Source of the DNA: Collinsella aerofaciens
GTDB lineage: Bacteria > Actinomycetota > Coriobacteriia > Coriobacteriales > Coriobacteriaceae
Reading direction: 5' to 3'
Length of the DNA stretch: 7,683 bases
Assembly: GCA_008671285.1 (NCBI GenBank)
Contig: RPYR01000238.1
Location: forward strand, 1 to 7,683
Shown here: piece by piece, positions 1 to 6,273 of the stretch
How the letters are laid out: the number at the start of each line of letters is the position of its first letter
Position numbering within the stretch: the stretch's first letter is position 1
Position numbers and translations under genes: made by a program
Notes under the pieces: generated by a model
Databases searched by the model: none
Seen by the model: the letters and a program-made list of their open reading frames with translations, nothing else
Told to the model about the DNA's origin: nothing

Positions 1-1
1 G

Positions 2-331
2 CGCGAGACCGAGCCGCTTTCTATTCATGTTAGGGCTTTCGAGACCGATGACGGTTTGGAGATCATCGTCGAGGACGATGGCATCGGTATGAGCGAAGAA
101 GTCTGCGCGCATCTGTTTGAGCAACATCGCCTGGAGGAGCCCGAGAGCATTACCGCCGACGGTTCCATCAAACGAGGCTGCGGCTTGGCGCTCTTTAACG
201 TACTTCAGCGCATCCATTTCTTTTACGGAGAAGATTCCGGCATGCGCGTGAAGTCCCAGGAGGGCGTGGGAACGCAGGTCATCGTCGAGCTGAACGGCGA
301 GCCGCATGAGCCGGCGCCGTTGACGGCGTAG
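2..331 (+). CDS. LytS-type sensor histidine kinase, C-terminal part (5' end outside window)
   Basis: This is the last 109 residues of a sensor histidine kinase, open at the left edge of the window; only the ATP-binding (HATPase) domain remains. Seen directly: a G1 box DDGIGM at fragment residues 25-30, a G2-like GCGLALFNV at 59-67, then a QRIHFFYG segment and a VGTQVIVEL strand, the usual end of LytS/YehU-type kinases. The same order, with similar spacing, occurs in the complete kinase at 4858-6201 (DNGVGM, GGGAGVAMHN, ERIHRFYG, KGTKVLLHL). The phospho-acceptor His and the N box lie outside the window, so the sensor domain is unknown. It ends 38 bases before a LytTR response regulator, so the two almost certainly form one cognate pair in one operon. 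An internal TTG at 56 is in frame but is not a plausible start because the domain continues upstream of it. Confidence 0.9.
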   Translation, partial: RETEPLSIHVRAFETDDGLEIIVEDDGIGMSEEVCAHLFEQHRLEEPESITADGSIKRGCGLALFNVLQRIHFFYGEDSGMRVKSQEGVGTQVIVELNGEPHEPAPLTA

Positions 332-369
332 CACGCGGTTGGATTGAGAGAAAAAGAGGGGAAGCACAT

Positions 370-1104
370 ATGTCCGAAGGCTGGAACATCTTGGTGGTTG
401 ATGACGAGCCTCCCATTAGGGCTGAGCTACGCTATCTGTTGGAAAAGGATGCGCGTGTGGGTCAGATTGCCGAGGCGGGCAATGTCACCGAAGCCGTGGA
501 GTCGATTCTGTCGAACAAGCCCGACGTGCTGTTTTTAGACATTACCATGCCCGGTCGCTCGGGAATTGAGCTTGCCGAGACGCTGCAGAACCTAAAGACG
601 CCGCCGGTGGTTGTGTTTGTGACGGCGTTTGCCGAGTATGCGGCCGATGCCTATAACCTCGATGCGGTCGACTATGTCGTCAAGCCGGTCGAGGACGCAC
701 GCCTGTCAAAGGCACTCGACAAGATCGAGACAGCCTTGGGTGCCCGTCGTGTTATCCATGCTCCGCGCCAGCCTTTGCGTCTGACGGTGGACCGCGGGGG
801 AAAAAAGGTTTTCATTCCCGCCGCAGACGTCTGCTACTTTGAGGCGCGCGCCGATTTTTGCAACGCCATCTGCGCCGAGGGAACATACCTGATCAATGAG
901 TCGATCTCTTCGCTCGAGCGTCGCCTGGACTCCGAGGGCTTTATTCGCGTTCATCGCAGCTACCTGGTCAATTTGGAAGACGTGCACAATGTTGAGATTG
1001 GCTCCACGGGGTTGATGGAGCTCAGGCTCGACCGCGTGAACTCGACGGTGCCGGTGTCCCGTCGTCGTGCCGCCGAGGTTAAAGCACACTTGGGGCTTGC
1101 GTAG
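370..1104 (+). CDS. LytTR-family response regulator (first system)
   Basis: DNA-binding response regulator of the LytR/AgrA type, 244 residues, the usual length. The receiver domain spans about residues 5-120: acidic pocket D11-D12, phospho-acceptor D57 in FLDITMPG, T85 in FVTA, and K105 in the VVKPVE motif. The LytTR DNA-binding domain covers about 135-244, with FIPAADVCYFEA, the core FIRVHRSYLVNL and the terminal VPVSRRRA all typical of the family. The ATG at 370 is preceded by a purine-rich GAGGGGAAG site at about 356-364, and the receiver begins within a few residues, so this start is secure. It lies 38 bases after the kinase gene with no terminator between them. LytTR regulators bind paired short direct repeats upstream of targets; I could not identify such a pair convincingly. 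It is clearly paralogous to the regulator at 6274-6990. Target genes are unknown; the lipase-like and transporter genes downstream are candidates only by position. Confidence 0.93.
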   Translation: MSEGWNILVVDDEPPIRAELRYLLEKDARVGQIAEAGNVTEAVESILSNKPDVLFLDITMPGRSGIELAETLQNLKTPPVVVFVTAFAEYAADAYNLDAVDYVVKPVEDARLSKALDKIETALGARRVIHAPRQPLRLTVDRGGKKVFIPAADVCYFEARADFCNAICAEGTYLINESISSLERRLDSEGFIRVHRSYLVNLEDVHNVEIGSTGLMELRLDRVNSTVPVSRRRAAEVKAHLGLA

Positions 1105-1137
1105 ACGGTCTGCATGCCGTCGTTTACCATCGCAGGT

Positions 1138-1164
1138 TTGGCATGGGCGCGCGGTGGGCATAAT
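1138..1164 (+). promoter_or_regulatory. Possible promoter of the phospholipase C-like gene
   Basis: A -10-like CATAAT (1159-1164, one mismatch to TATAAT) lies 33 bases before the ATG at 1197. The best -35-like hexamer is TTGGCA (1138-1143), at a short 15-base spacing, so the -35 is weak. An inverted repeat CATGCC (1113-1118) / GGCATG (1140-1145) overlaps the -35 and could be an operator. The context GGGCATAATGG resembles promoter-like sites at 2196 and 3595. Confidence 0.35.
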
Positions 1165-1196
1165 GGGTGGCATCGAATGAAATCGAAAGGATCATT

Positions 1197-2141
1197 ATGC
1201 CCGCGCTTATCACCCATCATCTGTTTGGCGAGGAAAGCATCGACCGTCTTCCACAGGGCGTCATCACGTCCGATGAAGAGCGCATTGCCTTTATCTTGGG
1301 CAACCAAGGCCCCGACCCGTTCTTCTTTCACATTCTGACACCGCGTGTTCCCGACTGCACGCTGCTGGCGCAGGTCATGCATCGGTCGCGCATGTCTCGC
1401 CAGTTCGCGTGCCTACGCGACGGCGTGTCGCATCTGCTGCCGCGCGACGCCAGCTTGGGTCGCGCCTTTGCGCTGGGCCTGCTGTCTCATTACGTGCTCG
1501 ACCGCAACGCTCATCCCTTTGTCTATGAGCAGCAGTTTGGCATTGTCGAGTCCGATTCAGAGCTTGAGGATTCGAGCAGTCAGGTCCATGCCGTGATCGA
1601 GAGCGACCTGGATGTGCTGATGCTGCAGCTTAAACGCGATGGCGCTACGGTTGACGATTACCCGCCGGCGGGCGAGATCGTCACCACTGATCGCATCAAT
1701 CGCGTGGCCGGCGTGCTGATGAGCTATGTTGCCGGACGCGTGTACGGCATTGACATTCCGGCGGGGGAGTACGGTGCTGCCGTTGCCAATATGCAGCGAC
1801 TTTACCGCGCGATTGAGCCGGCCGGCTCCGCAAAGACGCGCGCGATCTCGCTGGTTGAGGGCTTGGTGCACGATTACTCGCTGCTCGACGGCCTTGCTCA
1901 TCGCGTGACGACGGAGTTGCCCGAGCGCACCGGTAACCTGGGCCATCTGACATGGAAGAATCCCTTTACCGACGAGGTCTCGAACGAGAGTTTCCCCGAG
2001 GTCTTTGATCGCGCGCTGGGCGATTACGAGTGCACGGTCGCACGTTTTATCGAGACCGGTGACATGGATGCCGTGACCAGTCACGTCAACTACAGCGGTC
2101 GCGTGCTCAATGCCGATGAGGAGTTCGACCGCGAGGAATAG
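1197..2141 (+). CDS. Zinc-dependent phospholipase C-like protein
   Basis: A 314-residue protein resembling the zinc-dependent phospholipase C / S1-P1 nuclease-like family found in many anaerobic gut bacteria, mostly uncharacterised. Seen: an N-terminal MPALITHHLFGEE; NQGPDPFFF at 36-44; LLSHYVLDRNAHPFV at 95-109, with H98, D102 and H106 as likely metal ligands; and HAVIESDLD at 131-139, with H131 and E135 fitting the family's HxxxE metal pair. No signal peptide or membrane helix is visible, so the product looks cytoplasmic, unlike secreted clostridial alpha-toxin; true phospholipase activity is therefore uncertain. Start choice: the ATG at 1197 has a GAAAGGA site 6 bases upstream and gives the conserved MPALITHHLF start; an in-frame GTG at 1167 would add ten residues ahead of this site and is less likely. 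The gene follows the first regulator by 92 bases and appears to be its own transcription unit. Confidence 0.75.
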   Translation: MPALITHHLFGEESIDRLPQGVITSDEERIAFILGNQGPDPFFFHILTPRVPDCTLLAQVMHRSRMSRQFACLRDGVSHLLPRDASLGRAFALGLLSHYVLDRNAHPFVYEQQFGIVESDSELEDSSSQVHAVIESDLDVLMLQLKRDGATVDDYPPAGEIVTTDRINRVAGVLMSYVAGRVYGIDIPAGEYGAAVANMQRLYRAIEPAGSAKTRAISLVEGLVHDYSLLDGLAHRVTTELPERTGNLGHLTWKNPFTDEVSNESFPEVFDRALGDYECTVARFIETGDMDAVTSHVNYSGRVLNADEEFDREE

Positions 2142-2195
2142 GGCCCGTGCGTGCCCCTTTGCCGAATCCTTACCGGCGGTTCTGGACAATTGGGG

Positions 2196-2201
2196 TACGA
2201 T
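2196..2201 (+). promoter_or_regulatory. Weak -10-like element before the MFS gene
   Basis: TACGAT lies in the context GGGGTACGATGA, 41 bases before the ATG at 2243. It matches TATAAT at only four of six positions and has no good -35 at 16-18 bases. A TGGACA at 2183-2188 looks like a -35 but is only 7 bases away. It is listed because its flanks resemble sites at 1159 and 3595. Nothing else convincing is seen in the 101-base gap 2142-2242. Confidence 0.25.
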
Positions 2202-2242
2202 GAACTAACTGCATATCGGGCGAATACGAAGGGTCCCTGTCC

Positions 2243-3502
2243 ATGAAATACACCAAGCTCGAGCGTAACTGGGTTATGTATGATGTGGGCAATTCGGCCC
2301 TCGTGCTGCTCAATACCTCGGTGGTGCCCATTTACTTTAACGCCATCAATACCGGCGCTTCCTCGGCCGACCTGGTGGTCGCCTGGGGCAATGCACAGAC
2401 GATCGCCTCGCTGGTCATCGCCATGCTCATGCCCATTCTGGGCGCACTTGCCGACTACGCTGGCAACAAAATCAAGTTCTTCTTGGGCTTTTTCCTCACG
2501 GGCCTGGTTCTTTGCCTGGCGCAGGCTATCCCAATGTCCGCCATGGCATTTTTGACCGTGTACGTGCTGTGCACCATCGGCCTTAACTCTTCTATGACGT
2601 TCTACGACGCCATGCTGCCCGACGTTACCACCGACGAGCGCATGGACGCCGTGTCCAGCTCGGGTTATGCCTGGGGCTACATCGGTTCCACCGTGCCGTT
2701 CGTCATCTGCCTGGCGCTCATCATGGGTGGCCCCGCTCTTGGCGTCCCCACCATGCTGGCAACGCGTCTGTCTTTTATCATCACTGGTGCCTGGTGGCTC
2801 ATCTTTACCCTGCCGCTCATTCACACCTATAAGCAAAAGTATGGTCGCGAGCGCGGTCCCGAGGACACCATCGGCCACATCGTTGGCGGTGTGTTCTCCG
2901 AGGTCGGACACACCATGCGCGAGATCGCCCACAACAAGACCGTGCTGGTCTACATGATTGCGTTCTTCTTCTATATCGATGGCGTCCACACGGTCATTTC
3001 CATGGCTACCAGCTACGGCTCGGCTTTGGGCATCGATTCGACCCAGCTGGTACTGGCGCTGCTCGTTACGCAGTTCGTGGCCTTTCCGTCCGCCATCATC
3101 TACGGCAAGCTCGCCGGACGCGTGGGCACGCTCAACATGATCCTGGTGGCGGTCGCCGCCTACATGGGCATTGTGCTGTTCGCCGCGTTCTTCCTAAAGA
3201 CCGCCTTTGAGTTCTGGGTGCTTGCCATTATGGTCGGCCTGTTCCAGGGCGGCGTGCAGGCGCTCAGCCGTAGCTACTTTGGTCGCATTATCCCCAAGGA
3301 AAAGTCCAACGAGTACTACGGCTTCTTTGACATCTTTGGTCGTTATGCAAGCGTCATGGGTACCTTCCTAGTGTCGGTCGTTACCTCGCTGACCGGCAAC
3401 CCGTCGCTGGGCGTCCTTTCTATTGGCGTGCTGCTGATCGTTGGCTTTATGCTGCTGGTTCGCCTGTCCCGCATGACTCGGGCAGCAGAGCATGCCGCAT
3501 AG
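2243..3502 (+). CDS. MFS transporter, UMF1/Atg22-like family
   Basis: Integral membrane transporter of 419 residues, the normal size for a single 12-helix major facilitator. Hydrophobic segments run throughout, with a polar central loop at about 195-232 (HTYKQKYGRERGPEDT) dividing the two halves. Family marks: NWVMYDVGNSA near the N-terminus (9-19), the aromatic-YD-x-x-NSA signature of UMF1/Atg22 proteins; ADYAGNK (70-76) as the motif-A equivalent after helix 2; FYDAMLPDV (120-128); GYAWGYIGS (141-149); FYIDGVHTV (243-251); and GGVQALSRSYFGRIIP (336-351) followed by EYYGFFDIFGR. The eukaryotic Atg22 relative exports amino acids from the vacuole; substrates of bacterial members are largely unknown, so none is assigned. 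The ATG at 2243 has GAAGGG 9 bases upstream. The gene stands 101 bases after the phospholipase-like gene and is followed by a 171-base regulatory gap. Confidence 0.88.
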   Translation: MKYTKLERNWVMYDVGNSALVLLNTSVVPIYFNAINTGASSADLVVAWGNAQTIASLVIAMLMPILGALADYAGNKIKFFLGFFLTGLVLCLAQAIPMSAMAFLTVYVLCTIGLNSSMTFYDAMLPDVTTDERMDAVSSSGYAWGYIGSTVPFVICLALIMGGPALGVPTMLATRLSFIITGAWWLIFTLPLIHTYKQKYGRERGPEDTIGHIVGGVFSEVGHTMREIAHNKTVLVYMIAFFFYIDGVHTVISMATSYGSALGIDSTQLVLALLVTQFVAFPSAIIYGKLAGRVGTLNMILVAVAAYMGIVLFAAFFLKTAFEFWVLAIMVGLFQGGVQALSRSYFGRIIPKEKSNEYYGFFDIFGRYASVMGTFLVSVVTSLTGNPSLGVLSIGVLLIVGFMLLVRLSRMTRAAEHAA

Positions 3503-3550
3503 GAGCGAGCGGCTATTGTGCCTGTCCACGGTACTCTTTTGGGGTTATCC

Positions 3551-3600
3551 GCAATAAACATTGCGACTTGCGAGCAATGATTTGCCCAAGTGGGTATGAT
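3551..3600 (+). promoter_or_regulatory. Promoter and candidate operator of the glycosyltransferase-kinase-regulator unit
   Basis: A -10-like TATGAT (3595-3600, five of six matches, context GGGTATGATGG) lies 73 bases before the glycosyltransferase ATG. Just upstream are three copies of a five-base word in alternating orientation: GCAAT (3551-3555), ATTGC (3560-3564), GCAAT (3574-3578). The last copy covers the place a -35 would occupy, and no good consensus -35 is seen. TTGCGAC and TTGCGAG also form a 7-base tandem repeat at 3561-3574. A regulator-bound or activator-dependent promoter would fit this; which protein binds is unknown. Confidence 0.4.
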
Positions 3601-3615
3601 GGAATCAGCTAGGTC

Positions 3616-3652
3616 GCGGGGCGTCGCCTGTGTTTGGCGGCGTCCCGTTTTT
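3616..3652 (+). terminator. Intrinsic terminator hairpin, possibly an attenuator
   Basis: The arms 3617-3628 and 3636-3647 pair over 12 positions, ten Watson-Crick and two G-T wobbles, around a 7-base loop TGTGTTT. Five T's follow at 3648-3652, giving a classical intrinsic terminator. It ends 21 bases before the glycosyltransferase start and lies 114 bases after the MFS stop. It could simply terminate the MFS transcript. Because a promoter-like -10 lies just upstream at 3595, it would also sit in that promoter's leader and could act as an attenuator. No alternative antiterminator pairing was established. Confidence 0.65.
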
Positions 3653-3673
3653 GTGTTGCAGGGAGGGTAAGGC

Positions 3674-4861
3674 ATGAACGCCACAGTCGTGATTCCAACG
3701 TATTGGGCGGGCGATGACGCTTGCGCAAACGCCCCTGGCACCTATGACCATTCGACGCGACTCAACGCCGACAATCCCGAACTCGACCGCTGCCTGGCCT
3801 CGCTTGAGCAGGTACGTGACATCCCGCGCATCATCCTTTTGGTGGTCTGTCCCGTTTCTGCCACAGCCGATGTGTCGCTGCGCGTGCACGAGATTGTCGA
3901 CGCGCATCCCACGCTCAAGGTCACCGTTGTCACCAACACCCAGGCCTCGCGCATCGCAGACCGGGTTGCTCAGATCGCGCCCAAGGGTTCGGGCGAGTGC
4001 GTGAGCCTGCGAGGCTACGGTGCCATCCGCAATATGGGGCTAGCCTGCGCCGCTGTGCTGGGGCATGACGCGGTTATCTTCTTGGATGACGATGAGACTG
4101 TCATCGACGCCGACTTTATGAAGCGCGCGACCTATGCGTTGGGGCAGCAGACGCGTCAGGGCTTGCCGATCTTGGTCAAGAGCGGCTATTTCTACGATCG
4201 CGACGGCTCGCCGCTGGCTCCCACGGACAAGGCGGGCATCTGCCATCGTTGGTGGACCAAGCGCATCGAGTTCAACCGTTGGATGAAAAAGGCGCTTTCG
4301 GGCACCCGCATCTCGCGCTCCAACTACGTGTGCGGCGGCCTGATGGCCCTGCACGCCCGCGCCTTTACGCGTGTGGCCTTTGACCCGTTTATCACCCGCG
4401 GCGAGGACTTGGATTACCTCTTTAACATGCGCATGTTTGGCTACGACGTGTGGTTCGATAACGAGTGGACCGTGCGCCATCTGCCTCCGGAGTCCGAAAA
4501 GCGCTCACCGCGCTTTATGCAGGATGTATACCGTTGGTACTACGAGCGGGCCAAGTTGACATTCGCCGCGCATCAAAAGGAGCTCATTCCCGTTACGGCG
4601 GCATCGCTCATGCCCTACCCGGGCCCGTGGATTTCGCGCGAGCTCGACGACCGCGTGCGCAAGACCGCTATGGTCCGCAGCGTGTTTACCCGCGAGCATG
4701 AGGGCTACCTGCGCATCTGGCGCCATGGTATCGACGAGGCAAAGGCCTATGCGCGCCAAAACGCTGCAAGCTACCTGCGTTTCCAGAGCTTTTGGCCCAA
4801 GATCATGGACGGGCTTTGGCGTGACGCACAACTGATCAGTATCCTGGAGGGGGCCGAATGA
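3674..4861 (+). CDS. GT-A fold glycosyltransferase (family 2-like)
   Basis: A 395-residue glycosyltransferase with an inverting GT2-like, GT-A fold. Seen: a first strand ATVVIPTYW (3-11); RGYGAIRNMG (113-122), the conserved segment before the metal site; FLDDDE at 136-141, the DXD-type motif for divalent metal and nucleotide-sugar; NYVCGGLMALHARAF (217-231), the acceptor-side strand; and TRGEDLDYLFNMRMFGY (241-257) with a candidate catalytic acid pair, then HLPP at 269-272. No transmembrane helix or signal peptide is seen, so it probably works at the cytoplasmic face. A C-terminal stretch of about 120 residues after HLPP, rich in aromatic and basic residues (YRWYYERAK), has no assigned function. 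Donor and acceptor are unknown. The strong GGGAGGGTAAGG site fixes the ATG at 3674. Its TGA overlaps the next gene's ATG (ATGA, 4858-4861), implying translational coupling to the sensor kinase, an unusual partner for a glycosyltransferase. Confidence 0.82.
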   Translation: MNATVVIPTYWAGDDACANAPGTYDHSTRLNADNPELDRCLASLEQVRDIPRIILLVVCPVSATADVSLRVHEIVDAHPTLKVTVVTNTQASRIADRVAQIAPKGSGECVSLRGYGAIRNMGLACAAVLGHDAVIFLDDDETVIDADFMKRATYALGQQTRQGLPILVKSGYFYDRDGSPLAPTDKAGICHRWWTKRIEFNRWMKKALSGTRISRSNYVCGGLMALHARAFTRVAFDPFITRGEDLDYLFNMRMFGYDVWFDNEWTVRHLPPESEKRSPRFMQDVYRWYYERAKLTFAAHQKELIPVTAASLMPYPGPWISRELDDRVRKTAMVRSVFTREHEGYLRIWRHGIDEAKAYARQNAASYLRFQSFWPKIMDGLWRDAQLISILEGAE

Positions 4862-6201
4862 TCGACCGCCGCGCCCAGCGCGATAGTTCAATATCAATCT
4901 TTCGCATCATTGCCGTTGCCTGCGCCATTTGTGTGCTGGTGTACTTTATTTTTGCCTTGGTGACCGGTATCGAGCCGATCGCCACGGTGATTGCCTGCGC
5001 GCTGCTGTGCATCTTTCTGTGCATCTTTATCTTTTTGACGCTCAATCCCGATTCGGTGCGCTCCCAGTACACCGAGGAGACGCTCTCGGTGGCCTCGGCC
5101 ATGCTCGAGGACATTAAGGGCGGTCTGACGCAGGAGTCGGCGCGTTTGGTGTGCCGGCGCATTTTGCCCGAGACGCGCGCCATGACGGTGGCCATCACCG
5201 ACGAGGGCAACGTGTTGGCCTGCGCAGGCGAGTTTGAGGAAAAACTACTGCCAGATTCTCCCATCCACACGCTTGCCACACGCTACGTTATCGAACATGG
5301 CATCGTGCAGTCGTTCAACCGTATGGTGGATGTCGTGGGCTCGGATGGCTCGCACAACCAAGTCCCCGCCGGCATTATCGCCCCCATCAAGGTGGGCGAT
5401 CGTACCGTCGGCACGCTCAAGTTCTACTACAAGACCCCGCGCGCCGTCGACCGTACCCAGTACGCGCTTGCCTCGGGCTTTGCCGAGATCTTGTCCACGC
5501 AGCTCGCCATCCACGAGCTCGAGGTGCAAAAGGAACTCACGGCGCGCGCCGAGGTGCGTGCGCTGCAGGCGCAGATTAACCCGCACTTCCTGTTCAACAC
5601 GCTGAACACCATTGCATCGTTTACGCGCACCGACCCGCTGCGGGCCCGCGAACTGCTTCGTGAGTTCTCATCGTTCTATCGTGCCACGCTCGACAACTCG
5701 GGATCGCTTATTCCGGTCTCGCGCGAGGTCGCACAGACCAAGCGCTACCTTACCTTTGAGAAGGCCCGCTTTGGCGAGGACCGCGTGCTTGCGACGTTCG
5801 ATGTGTCCGAGGACGTGGAAGATACGCTGGTGCCGGCGTTCGTGATCCAGCCGATTGTCGAGAACGCCGTACGTCATGGTATGGGCGATGACGACGCCCT
5901 GAGAATCGACGTGACCGTTCACCAAGACGGCGAGGATGCAATCTTGATTGCCGTGGCCGATAATGGCGTGGGCATGGATGAGGGTACCGCCGCCAGACTG
6001 TTTGACGAGCGTTCTGCCCGTCCCGACGCCAGCTCTCCCCAGGGTGGCGGCGCCGGTGTGGCCATGCACAATATTTCGGAGCGCATCCATCGCTTTTATG
6101 GGCCGCACTCCTATACGCGTGTCGAATCGGCGCCGGGCAAGGGCACCAAAGTGCTCCTTCATCTTGATTTGTCAGAGAGCATCTTCGACATTCAAGAGTA
6201 A
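4858..6201 (+). CDS. LytS-like sensor histidine kinase with two-helix membrane anchor and GAF-like domain
   Basis: A 447-residue membrane sensor kinase. Two hydrophobic helices at about 14-35 and 40-61 are joined by a very short loop (TGIEP), so little is exposed outside the cell. Residues about 75-220 look GAF-like: AMTVAITDEGNVLACAG, then AGIIAPIKVGDRTVGTLKFYY, as in the cytoplasmic GAF of LytS. The His_kinase domain has the LytS/YehU signature AQINPHFLFNTLNTIASF with phospho-acceptor H243. The HATPase domain has N box QPIVENAVRHG (331-341), G1 DNGVGM (369-373 region) and a glycine-rich GGGAGVAMHN (397-405). Classical LytS has a larger multi-helix 5TM-LYT sensor, absent here, so the input may be membrane state or a cytoplasmic ligand of the GAF-like domain. 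GGAGGGGG just before the ATG (inside the glycosyltransferase gene) serves as ribosome site. The cognate regulator begins 72 bases downstream. Confidence 0.92.
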   Translation: MIDRRAQRDSSISIFRIIAVACAICVLVYFIFALVTGIEPIATVIACALLCIFLCIFIFLTLNPDSVRSQYTEETLSVASAMLEDIKGGLTQESARLVCRRILPETRAMTVAITDEGNVLACAGEFEEKLLPDSPIHTLATRYVIEHGIVQSFNRMVDVVGSDGSHNQVPAGIIAPIKVGDRTVGTLKFYYKTPRAVDRTQYALASGFAEILSTQLAIHELEVQKELTARAEVRALQAQINPHFLFNTLNTIASFTRTDPLRARELLREFSSFYRATLDNSGSLIPVSREVAQTKRYLTFEKARFGEDRVLATFDVSEDVEDTLVPAFVIQPIVENAVRHGMGDDDALRIDVTVHQDGEDAILIAVADNGVGMDEGTAARLFDERSARPDASSPQGGGAGVAMHNISERIHRFYGPHSYTRVESAPGKGTKVLLHLDLSESIFDIQE

Positions 6202-6210
6202 AATAAAAGG

Positions 6211-6248
6211 CTACGGGCTCAACGTCATGCGACGGATGCCCGGCGTAG
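6211..6248 (+). other. Imperfect hairpin between kinase and regulator genes
   Basis: The kinase-regulator gap contains nested inverted repeats: CTACG (6211-6215) with CGTAG (6244-6248), GGC (6216-6218) with GCC (6238-6240) across a 3-base bulge, and CGTC (6223-6226) with GACG (6231-6234) around an ATGC loop. No T-run follows, so it is not a terminator. It lies 10 bases ahead of the regulator's GAAAGG site and could affect message stability or regulator dosage; that role is inferred. Confidence 0.35.
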
Positions 6249-6273
6249 TTAGTTGACGAAAGGTTTTATCCCT

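Noticed and set aside
1104..1125. Hairpin GACGG / CCGTC just after the first regulator as a terminator
   Set aside because: The stem is only five or six pairs and just three T's follow; too weak to call.
2090..2989. Long open frame on the - strand (299 codons) across the MFS gene
   Set aside because: Its translation is rich in His, Gly, Asp and Gln without domain features, as expected opposite a GC-rich gene; the + strand protein is a clear transporter.
1105..3673. Paired LytTR-binding direct repeats upstream of the central genes
   Set aside because: I looked for two similar nine-base repeats about two helical turns apart and found no convincing pair by eye.
6199..6204. TAAAAT at the end of the kinase gene as an internal promoter for the regulator
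   Set aside because: It matches five of six -10 positions, but no -35-like hexamer lies at 16-18 bases; A/T-rich stop context explains it.
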